This document shows, piece after piece, positions 48,211 through 55,812 of a DNA stretch of 64,000 bases. The stretch comes from Geoalkalibacter sp. GTDB lineage: Bacteria; Desulfobacterota; Desulfuromonadia; Desulfuromonadales; Geoalkalibacteraceae. The stretch lies in contig NZ_JAUWAV010000001.1 of NCBI RefSeq assembly GCF_030605225.1, forward strand, positions 62,001-126,000, in the 5' to 3' direction. The stretch's first letter is position 1, and every line of letters starts with the position of its first letter. The notes below the pieces were generated by a model. That model did no database searches. It was not told the DNA's origin and was given only the letters and a program-made list of their open reading frames with translations. The translations under genes were made by a program, and so were the position numbers.

Positions 48211-49485
48211 ATGCAGATCACCGGCATGAAATACGGACACCAACTACTGAAACTGGTTGATTTTCCCGTCGCGGAAACCCTGCGCGCCAGCGCCTCGCTG
48301 GACGAGGTGAGCGGGCTGATCGAGCGTCACGGCGGCAAATGCGTGGTCAAGCCGGTGTTTCTCGGCGGCATCGGCAAGAAGGGCAAGGCGGGGCTGGTGC
48401 GCATCGTGAGCAATCCCTACGAGGCCATGGTCGCCAAGCGTGATCTTTATTTCGCCGTCCACGAACAGGGCAATCGCCAGGTGCAGGCCAACGGCGTGAC
48501 CTTCGAGGGCTTCATCCCCTCGGACATCGAGGTCTACGTCAACATCAGCGCCTCGACCCTGTACCGCAGCCCGGTGCTGACCCTGACCACCGAGGGGGGC
48601 GTGGATGTCGAGGAGATCGCCGAATCGCGCAAGCGGGTGATTTCCTTCAATCCGGCGACGGGGCTCAAGGCGTTTCACGTGCACGACGCCCTGCGCGAAC
48701 TCGACTGCCCGGCGCATTACATCAGCCCCCTGGTGCAGCATCTGCCGAAACTCTGGCAGCTCTACGACAATTACGGCATGACCGTGCTGGAACTCAATCC
48801 CATCCGCATGGCGCGAAAAAACGGCCGTTATCTGCCCGTGGCCTGCGACATCAAGGCCGCCTTCGACGTGGACAATCCCGCTTGGCGCCGCCTGGGCTTT
48901 CCCGAGGAGATTTTTTCAACGGAGCTGAGTCGCTTCGAGGCCGAGATCAACGTGCTGCGCACCCATCAGGGGCAGAGCGACGTGGTCGAGATCAACGCGC
49001 AGGGCAGCATTCTGCCCTTCATGTTCGGCGGCGGGGCCAACAGCGTGACCACGGAGATTCTCGGCGATCGCGCCATCCTCTCCTCGGATTTCGGCGGCAA
49101 TCCCCCCTACGAGAAAATGAAAGCCATCGCCGACATCACCATGCGGCACTGGCTGCGCCAGGCGCGGGTGCTGCTGATCATCGGGGGCCGGGCCAACAAC
49201 ACCGACATTTTCACCACCTTCAAGGGCATTTTCGATGCCTTGCGCGAGAACATCCATCTCAATCCGCGCATTCAGGTGGTGGTCGGTCGCGGCGGACCCC
49301 GTCTGGTCGAGGGGCTGACCTATGCGCGCGACATCCTCGAGCGGTTGCAGATTCCCTATGCCTTCTTCGGCTTCGACAGCAGCATGGTCAGCGTCATTCA
49401 TTATGCCCTGGAACTGGATCGCTGGCTGGAACGAGCGGCCAACAAGGCCGCCGCGCAAGCCCCGTCCGAATCCGCTTTCGTTTAA
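48211..49485 (+). CDS. ATP-citrate lyase small subunit-like protein (ATP-grasp plus CoA-ligase domain)
   Basis: 424 residues. The N-terminal ATP-grasp part has KCVVKPVFLGGIGKKGKAGLV and the metal-site LELNPIRM. The C-terminal part aligns by eye with the ATP-citrate lyase beta subunit rather than SucC: FGGGANSVTTEIL, VLLIIGGRANNTDIFTTFKGI and VVVGRGGPRLVEGL. ATP-citrate lyase forms citryl-CoA from citrate, ATP and CoA. Clear ribosome site GGGAGG. The partner large subunit begins 14 bases after the stop. Confidence 0.85.
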   Translation: MQITGMKYGHQLLKLVDFPVAETLRASASLDEVSGLIERHGGKCVVKPVFLGGIGKKGKAGLVRIVSNPYEAMVAKRDLYFAVHEQGNRQVQANGVTFEGFIPSDIEVYVNISASTLYRSPVLTLTTEGGVDVEEIAESRKRVISFNPATGLKAFHVHDALRELDCPAHYISPLVQHLPKLWQLYDNYGMTVLELNPIRMARKNGRYLPVACDIKAAFDVDNPAWRRLGFPEEIFSTELSRFEAEINVLRTHQGQSDVVEINAQGSILPFMFGGGANSVTTEILGDRAILSSDFGGNPPYEKMKAIADITMRHWLRQARVLLIIGGRANNTDIFTTFKGIFDALRENIHLNPRIQVVVGRGGPRLVEGLTYARDILERLQIPYAFFGFDSSMVSVIHYALELDRWLERAANKAAAQAPSESAFV

Positions 49486-49499
49486 AGGAGACCCCGTCC

Positions 49500-52205
49500 A
49501 TGCCAGCGACTCCGCCATTTCCCTATTTCGTCGGCGTGCAGAGCCTGCACGAACTTGCCAACCGCCGCTCGCGGGTGTGCGTGATGAACATTCTCGGCAC
49601 CGAGAGCGTGCAGGTCACGCCAACCTCCCACGCCTTCAGCGGCGGCAACGTCGTCGCCGGGGTGCAGTACGGCAGCACCGGCGAGGCCTTGGAGACGCCC
49701 CTGGGGCCGATTCCCGTTTACGGCAGCGTTTCCGAGGTGCTGAAAAGCGGGCATGATTTCGATACCGGCGTGATCTATCTGCCGCCGGCCGCGGTCAGCC
49801 ACGCGGTGTCGGAGCTCTGCGTGCACAACCGCAACCTCAAGCGCATCTATATTGTCACCGAGAAGGTCAGCGCGCGCGATTCGCGCCTGATCCGCTACGT
49901 GGCGCAGAATCGCCGCGTCGACGTGCTCGGTGCCAACTCCCTGGGCATCGGCAATTCCTGGGATCAGGTGCGCATCGGCGGCGCTCTGGGAGGCGACAAT
50001 CCCTCGGCCTGCCTGAAGCGCGGCAGCATCGCCATCTACAGCAACTCGGGCAATTTCTGCACGACCCTGGCCGAATATCTCAAGACCCGCGGCTTCGGCA
50101 CCTCGACCATCTTCAGCAGCGGCAAGGACCACTACATTCACTTCGCATTGGCCGAGTTTCTCTACTGCGCCGAGAACGATCCGCGCACCAAGGCGGTGGT
50201 CATCTACATCGAGCCGGGCGGCTATTACGAGAAGCAGGCCCTGGACTGGATCGAGCAAGGCCGTCTGCCCTTCAGCAAACCCCTCATCGCCTGCGTGACG
50301 GGACGCTGGAAAAGCCGTCTGGCGCGACCCTGCGGTCATGCAGGCGCCATGGCCGGCGGCAGCGACGACGCCTTCGCCAAGGAAGTGTGGTTCGACACGT
50401 ATTTCGGTGTGCCGGCCTTTTCCGCGACCCATCCCTCTGTGGGACGACGTGGAGTGCGCGTGACCAGCATCCAGGATCTGCCCCAGGCGGTGCAGGCGGT
50501 GATGGAACTGCTCGGCGAGGCGCCGGACTTCGCGCCCCAGGGCGATCTGTCCCTCAAGCCCTGGCTGGTCAATCATCAGGGGATCGCCCTGCCCGAAGAG
50601 TTGCGTCTCAAGCCGGTGCCGCCCCTGGCGCCCTATGACCGTCAGCTGGCCGAAGCCAATCGCCTGGTCGGCGCCTGCCTGGTGCGCGAAAGCATGCGCA
50701 ACGCCTCCAGCGCCACCCGCGTGGTGGAAGCGACTCAGCAGACCGAACTTCATGGCAAGCCGATTCTCGATCTCATCGAGACGCCTTTCGCCGCCACCTG
50801 TCTGTTCGCCCTGCTGCGCCAGGAGCTGCCCGAATCGGCCGTCCCTCTGGCCAATCTGGTGCTCGATGGCTTGACGCGGCGAGCCGAGCAGAGAGTCTTG
50901 CCCGTGGCCGAACAGGGCCGCGCCCAGGGATGCGCACCCAATGCCTATCTGGCCGCCGAGGTGCTGCTGGCGGGCAACAACTCCTGGTTTCAGGATCTGA
51001 CGACCATCGCCGAGCGTCTTATCGACGCCTTCTTCCATGCCGCCGATGCGGCCCTCGCGCCCGATGAAGCCTTGCTGCGCGAAGTTCTCGAATCCATGCC
51101 CGACCTGCCCAAGGGGTCGGTCACGGACATCGAGGAACGCTGGGCCGCCGAGTGCGCCGCTTTGTTGAAAAGCACCGCCGGCGAAACCTTGTTGACCCGT
51201 TTTGCCGAGGCCTACGTCGCTCGGGAGAGCCATGCGGGGGTGCGGACCAATCCCCTGAGTCTCTTCGTCGTCGCCGTGCTCCTCGGCTGGGCCTGGCCGG
51301 CCTTGAAGAATCGCCGCATTCCCCGCCAGACGGCGGTGGAGCTGAGTATCCATCTGGCCCTGCTGGGCCTGGTCGCCCGGGCGGGGGCCGCGACGCCGCC
51401 CTGGCCGCCAGGCGCGGACGCCGGTGACTCGCGGGATTTTGTCGCAACGTTGTTTCGCGGCCTGTTCGGCCGCGAACCCGGGAGCAACGATCTGTTCGCC
51501 CTCAATGCGCTGCTCAATCTCACCGTCAGCAACGGCCCCGGCACCCTCAGCGCCATGGGGGCCAAGGAAAGCGTGAGCGCCGGCAATCCTGTCGCCACCG
51601 CCTACGCCGGCTTCATGACCAACACCGGCCTTGCCCACGGCGGTAACGGCTTCAAGGCCGTCGCCTATCTGCTGGAGGTGTTTGCCGGTCAGGATCCCTA
51701 CCAACTGCCCGAGCCGCAGCGTGAGCAACTGTTGCGCCGGCTCGCCGAGGAGCGTGCCGCCCAATTCCTGGCGGCCAAGCGCGGTGCCCGCGACACCAAG
51801 GATCTGGAACCCATCCCCTGTATCAATCATCCGGTGTTTCGCGGCCAGCCGATCAACGTCGACCCGCGCGAAGAGCGCATTCGCTGCGTGTTGCGCGATC
51901 GCGGCATCCGTAATCCGTTTCTCGAGTTCTATCATCACCTGGTCGAGGAGCTGTTCCGCATCGGCGCCACCCGCAATGTGTTCTGCGTGAACGTCGATGC
52001 GGTGCTCGCCACCCTGTCCCTGGAGCTGTTCTGGCCGCAGTGGCAGAGCGGCGCGGTGACGCCCGAAGCCATGCAGGACGCGGTGTTCCGTCTGTTTCTC
52101 TACGGGCGCATGCCCGGCATCGCCGCGGAAATCGCCGACCATCGCAGTCGCGGCAGCGACATGGACTGCCGCACGCCCAATTCTGAGTTGCGCTATCTGA
52201 ATTGA
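49500..52205 (+). CDS. ATP-citrate lyase large subunit-like protein with citrate synthase-type lyase domain
   Basis: 901 residues, about 290 longer than green-sulfur-bacterial AclA as I recall it. Residues 1-340 are the CoA-binding/ligase part with the phospho-histidine in CGHAGAMAGG (His280). The C-terminal half is citrate-synthase-like and keeps the catalytic triad: His713 in AHGGNG, His777 in NHPVFRG followed by DPRE, and Asp833 in VNVDAV. Citrate synthesis or cleavage chemistry is therefore plausible. Residues about 345-600 are unusually divergent. ATG 49500 follows AAAGGAG; the longer upstream frame overlaps the small-subunit gene and is not coding. Confidence 0.85.
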   Translation: MPATPPFPYFVGVQSLHELANRRSRVCVMNILGTESVQVTPTSHAFSGGNVVAGVQYGSTGEALETPLGPIPVYGSVSEVLKSGHDFDTGVIYLPPAAVSHAVSELCVHNRNLKRIYIVTEKVSARDSRLIRYVAQNRRVDVLGANSLGIGNSWDQVRIGGALGGDNPSACLKRGSIAIYSNSGNFCTTLAEYLKTRGFGTSTIFSSGKDHYIHFALAEFLYCAENDPRTKAVVIYIEPGGYYEKQALDWIEQGRLPFSKPLIACVTGRWKSRLARPCGHAGAMAGGSDDAFAKEVWFDTYFGVPAFSATHPSVGRRGVRVTSIQDLPQAVQAVMELLGEAPDFAPQGDLSLKPWLVNHQGIALPEELRLKPVPPLAPYDRQLAEANRLVGACLVRESMRNASSATRVVEATQQTELHGKPILDLIETPFAATCLFALLRQELPESAVPLANLVLDGLTRRAEQRVLPVAEQGRAQGCAPNAYLAAEVLLAGNNSWFQDLTTIAERLIDAFFHAADAALAPDEALLREVLESMPDLPKGSVTDIEERWAAECAALLKSTAGETLLTRFAEAYVARESHAGVRTNPLSLFVVAVLLGWAWPALKNRRIPRQTAVELSIHLALLGLVARAGAATPPWPPGADAGDSRDFVATLFRGLFGREPGSNDLFALNALLNLTVSNGPGTLSAMGAKESVSAGNPVATAYAGFMTNTGLAHGGNGFKAVAYLLEVFAGQDPYQLPEPQREQLLRRLAEERAAQFLAAKRGARDTKDLEPIPCINHPVFRGQPINVDPREERIRCVLRDRGIRNPFLEFYHHLVEELFRIGATRNVFCVNVDAVLATLSLELFWPQWQSGAVTPEAMQDAVFRLFLYGRMPGIAAEIADHRSRGSDMDCRTPNSELRYLN

Positions 52206-52232
52206 CCCCGGGGAAGGGCAGGGAGGACGACC

Positions 52233-53411
52233 ATGAAACGGATCCTGTTGATCGGCTGCGGCGCGGAAATCGGCTCCCTGTTGCTGGGCATGCTGCGGCC
52301 CGAGCGTGACGGCCTCGTCATCGGCGCCGTGCTGACCAACTCGCCGGCGACGGACCCGAGTCATCCCCGGCTTTCGCCCCTGGATGGACTGTGCGCGCGT
52401 ATTGTCCTGGCCCAGCCGCAGCTGCTCGACGAGGTGAGCGTCGAGGGCGGCGTGCTGCGGGTGCGCGGCCGCGAGGTTCCCGTTTTCTTCGGCGACATGC
52501 GCACCTATCCCCTGGAGAGCCTGCCCGGGCCGTTTGATGTCTGCCTCGTCGCCACCTCCAAGACGCATATCGGCGATCGTCCGTTGATGGAGCGTTTTCT
52601 GGGCGTCGCCCGCTATGTGCTCGGCGTCGCCGAAGCCACGGCGCTGCCCGGCTTTTATCCGCCGCTTATCGGGGCGCCGGAGCGGTTCCTGCCTGTTCGT
52701 TCGCAGCCCGCGGGCGGCGAGCGGATTTTTGCCCTGGGTTCCTGCCAGACCAACGGCTGGCTGGCGCAGGTGCGCGGTCTGCTCGATCTGGCCGAGGACG
52801 TCGGCATGACTCGGTTTGAGCTGCGCGGCCTGGAAGTCGACATCGTTCATCCGGATACGCCGACGGGGCGTCTCGGCACGGCCTCGATCCGGGCGCGCGA
52901 ACAAGATCCGCGCGACAACCTGCGTCCCGGCTTTTCGCAGGTGGAAACCTCCATGGCGCGGCTGTTCCCCGAGCGACATGCCCTGAGCACAATTTCCCTG
53001 CGCACCCTGACCCTGCCGCCCGGGTATCAGATCTGCCGTTTCTTTTTTCGCTATGCCCGCGCCCATGGGCGGCGTCTCGACGCCGAGGAGATCAGGGCAG
53101 GCCTTGGCCGCACCGTCCAGCGTCTGCCCTGGCTGCTGCGCCTGGCCGAGCGCCCCTACGGCAGTCGCGGTTTCGAGCAATGCGAGGCGGCCGCCGTGAT
53201 TCTGCCGCAAGAGGCGCTGCTGCGCTTCGCCGATGATCCCTTCGCCCTGCATGCCGAAGGCGTGCAGCCCTTGAGCGAACTGATCCTGCAGGCCTATGTG
53301 CACAACACGCGCGGCTATTGCCGCAGTGTCATCGAGGCCATGCGTCATCTGGTCGGCAATCCCGCGCCCCGGGTATATGCCGCCCTGACGTCCGGGGAGG
53401 GAGGGCCATGA
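52233..53411 (+). CDS. GAPDH-fold oxidoreductase-like protein
   Basis: 392 residues. The N-terminus is a Rossmann-like strand-turn (MKRILLIGCGAEIGSLLLGML). A catalytic-cysteine motif ALGSCQTNGWLAQV (Cys171) resembles SCTTNCLAP of glyceraldehyde-3-phosphate dehydrogenase. GFSQVETSMARLFPE and TLTLPPGYQICRFFF correspond to the GAPDH segments before and within the phosphate-binding sheet. The catalytic His is not obvious. It could oxidise or reduce an aldehyde/acyl-phosphate, but substrate and cofactor are unknown. Its stop overlaps the next start as ATGA. Confidence 0.7.
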   Translation: MKRILLIGCGAEIGSLLLGMLRPERDGLVIGAVLTNSPATDPSHPRLSPLDGLCARIVLAQPQLLDEVSVEGGVLRVRGREVPVFFGDMRTYPLESLPGPFDVCLVATSKTHIGDRPLMERFLGVARYVLGVAEATALPGFYPPLIGAPERFLPVRSQPAGGERIFALGSCQTNGWLAQVRGLLDLAEDVGMTRFELRGLEVDIVHPDTPTGRLGTASIRAREQDPRDNLRPGFSQVETSMARLFPERHALSTISLRTLTLPPGYQICRFFFRYARAHGRRLDAEEIRAGLGRTVQRLPWLLRLAERPYGSRGFEQCEAAAVILPQEALLRFADDPFALHAEGVQPLSELILQAYVHNTRGYCRSVIEAMRHLVGNPAPRVYAALTSGEGGP

Positions 53412-55150
53412 GGAAAAATCTCGGGGTCGAAATCCGCACCTTCGCGGGGGGGCTGTTCGAGGTGATGTTCGTGGGCGGCCGGGCTTTTTATGCCTGGATG
53501 ATCTTTCTCACCCTGTTTGTCGTGGCGGGGGCGGCCACCTACGTCACCCAACTGACCCAGGGCATGGCCGTCACCCACATGCGCGATCAGGTGTCCTGGG
53601 GCTTCTACATTTCCAACTTCACCTTCCTCGTCGGAGTGGCCGCGGCGGCGGTGCTGCTGGTGATTCCGGCCTACCTCTATCATTTCAAGGCCATCAAGAA
53701 GATCGTCGCCTTCGGCGAATTGCTCGCCGTCACCGCCGTCATCATGGCCATTTTGTTCGTGTTCGTCGACATCGGCCGGCCCGACCGCATCTGGCACATG
53801 CTGCCGGGGTTGGGCATCCTCAATTTTCCGTCCTCGATTCTCGCCTGGGACCTGATGGTGCTCAACGGCTATCTGCTGCTCAACCTCGGCATCACCACCT
53901 ACATCGGCACCTGCACCTACCTGGGCCGCGAACCCGACAAGCGCATCGTCATCCCCCTGATCCTACTCTCCATTCCCTGGGCGGTTGGGATTCACACCGT
54001 GACCGCCTATCTGTACAACGGCCTGCCGGCTCGACCCTTCTGGAATGCCTCGATCCTCGCGCCGCGTTTTCTCGCCTCGGCCTTTTGCGCCGGACCCGCC
54101 CTGATGATCGTTATCTTTCAGATTCTGCGGCGGGTCATGGATTTTCAGGTGCGCGACCGGGCCATTTTCAAGCTCGCCGAGATCATCGCCTACGCCATGG
54201 CGGTCAATCTGTTTCTCATGGGCGCCGAGATCTTCAAGGAATATTATTCGCACACCCAGCATCTGGCGCCCATGGAGTATCTGCTCCAAGGCCTGAACGG
54301 CAAGACCCGCCTGGTGCCCTGGATCTGGGTCGCCATCCTGTTCAACCTGATCGGTTTTTTTCTATTCCTCCTGCCGAGAACCCGCCGGAATTTCATCACC
54401 CTCAACATCGGCTGCGTGTTGATTTTCGTCGGCATCTGGATCGAGAAGGGCATGGGCCTGATCGTGCCGGGCTTCATTCCTGATTCCCTGGGTGAAATCT
54501 ACGAATACATGCCGTCCTCGCGGGAAGTTCTCATCGGCCTGGGCATCTGGGCGACGGGCGGGTTGATCTATACCCTGGCGGTGCGGACGGTGATCGCCCT
54601 GGATACCGGTCGCCTCCGACACCCCGGCGCGCCGCCCCTGGTGCCGGAATACGACGAGGAGGGTCCCCTCGCCGGGGATCTGATGGCGGCGAATCCCATC
54701 ACGGTGACGGCGGACACAAGGATTACCCAGGCGCGGGCCATCATGAGTCACAGCGGCTGCGGGGGGATTCCCGTGGTGAACGAGCAGAACCGAGTAGTGG
54801 GCCTGCTGTCGGAATCCGACCTGATTTTCCACGAAATTCACCAGGAGCCGCAGTTGGTCGAAAAATTCCGGCATCTGCTGCTGCCCAAATTCCGCCGAAA
54901 AAATTTTTCGGGAGAAACGGTGGCGCAGATCATGGGCGCTCCGGCGATCACCGCGCGCGAGGATACCCCGGCACGCGAACTCTCGCAGATGCTTCTGGAG
55001 AACAACATCAAGCGCATCGTCATCGTCGATGCGCAGGATCAGCCCATTGGGATCGTCTCGCGCGGCGACATCGTCCGAACCTTTGAACCGGCGTTTGGCG
55101 ACACGCGAAAACCGGGGGCGGAAAATGATTCTCATTTGGAAAAAAATTAA
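53408..55150 (+). CDS. NrfD/PsrC-family quinone-interacting membrane subunit fused to a CBS-domain pair
   Basis: 580 residues. About ten hydrophobic helices occupy residues 25-400, with NrfD features such as DIGRPDRIWHML, LAWDLMVLNGYLLLNLG and GAEIFKEYYSHTQH. NrfD proteins exchange electrons with menaquinone for a membrane-bound complex. The C-terminus has two CBS domains, from residue 423 (GDLMAANPITVTADT) and from about 504 (VAQIMGAPAITARED), which usually bind adenine nucleotides. ATG 53408 follows GGGGAGG and overlaps the preceding stop. Last gene of the operon; it is the only membrane anchor encoded there. Confidence 0.88.
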   Translation: MRKNLGVEIRTFAGGLFEVMFVGGRAFYAWMIFLTLFVVAGAATYVTQLTQGMAVTHMRDQVSWGFYISNFTFLVGVAAAAVLLVIPAYLYHFKAIKKIVAFGELLAVTAVIMAILFVFVDIGRPDRIWHMLPGLGILNFPSSILAWDLMVLNGYLLLNLGITTYIGTCTYLGREPDKRIVIPLILLSIPWAVGIHTVTAYLYNGLPARPFWNASILAPRFLASAFCAGPALMIVIFQILRRVMDFQVRDRAIFKLAEIIAYAMAVNLFLMGAEIFKEYYSHTQHLAPMEYLLQGLNGKTRLVPWIWVAILFNLIGFFLFLLPRTRRNFITLNIGCVLIFVGIWIEKGMGLIVPGFIPDSLGEIYEYMPSSREVLIGLGIWATGGLIYTLAVRTVIALDTGRLRHPGAPPLVPEYDEEGPLAGDLMAANPITVTADTRITQARAIMSHSGCGGIPVVNEQNRVVGLLSESDLIFHEIHQEPQLVEKFRHLLLPKFRRKNFSGETVAQIMGAPAITAREDTPARELSQMLLENNIKRIVIVDAQDQPIGIVSRGDIVRTFEPAFGDTRKPGAENDSHLEKN

Positions 55151-55175
55151 AATTTCAGCTTTTTAATTGTGATTT

Positions 55176-55217
55176 TTGATTTAGGTCAAAATGTGTAATC
55201 AAAAACTGTTCTAAAGT
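55176..55217 (+). promoter_or_regulatory. FNR-type class II promoter of the nitrate reductase operon
   Basis: TTGATTTAGGTCAA (55176-55189) is centred 29.5 bases before TAAAGT (55212-55217), the same geometry as at 45798. An upstream TTGTGATTT and a downstream CTGTTCTA are also shared between the two promoters. Confidence 0.75.
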
Positions 55218-55272
55218 GCAGGTGAGAATGACGTTGTCAGGTGCTTTTCCTTTCCAACCCAGGGAGGTGACC

Positions 55273-55812
55273 ATGAGAAACAAGGGACGAGGGTGTCGGG
55301 TAGTGCTGCTGGGCGTGTTGCTGCTTGTCGGGGCCTGGACGGCCGGCGCGCAATCCCTCGCGGGTGATGCGCGGCGCGGCGAGGCGCTTTATGTCGGAAC
55401 CCAATCTTTTTCCCAGGGAGGTGCGCCCTGCCTGGCCTGCCATGGGATCAGCGGCGCTGGGCTCGGCCTGGCGGCCGGGGCCAATTTTGGACCCGACCTG
55501 ACGAGCATGCACGCCAACTTCGGCGGCGACGGGGTGCTCTCCATTCTGGAAAGCCTGACGGATTTCGCCAGCATGGAACCCATTTACGCCAACCGACCCC
55601 TGACGGCGGACGAGCAGGCGGATGTCGCCGCGTTTCTTGCCGATGTTTCTGGACAAACACCGTTTGAAACAGGCGCGCGGCTCTTGGGTCATGTGGCGGT
55701 TTGGACGGGAGCGTTGCTGGTGGTTCTGGTCCTGGCCGGGTGGGGACGATTCAAAGGCGCGAGACGCCCCCTGGTGGAGAGTGCGCGCATGAGAAAGGGA
55801 GGTCTGCAATGA
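55273..55812 (+). CDS. Membrane-anchored monoheme cytochrome c of the nar operon (NarC-like)
   Basis: 179 residues from ATG 55273 after GGGAGGTGA. An N-terminal signal segment (about 1-27), a class I cytochrome c domain with one CLACH heme motif near residue 58 and a possible Met ligand in [12 protein letters not shown], then a C-terminal membrane helix (about 145-165). It places a heme in the periplasm next to the nitrate reductase. Similar cytochromes lead nar operons in Thermus and Geobacter. It may take part in quinol oxidation or in maturation of the complex. Overlaps narG as ATGA. Confidence 0.85.
   Translation: MRNKGRGCRVVLLGVLLLVGAWTAGAQSLAGDARRGEALYVGTQSFSQGGAPCLACHGISGAGLGLAAGANFGPDLTSMHANFGGDGVLSILESLTDFASMEPIYANRPLTADEQADVAAFLADVSGQTPFETGARLLGHVAVWTGALLVVLVLAGWGRFKGARRPLVESARMRKGGLQ

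Noticed and set aside
49482-53348. Minus-strand open frame of 1288 codons opposite the AclA-like gene
   Set aside because: Long antisense frames are common in GC-rich DNA. The translation has no recognisable domain and the plus strand carries clear families with ribosome sites.
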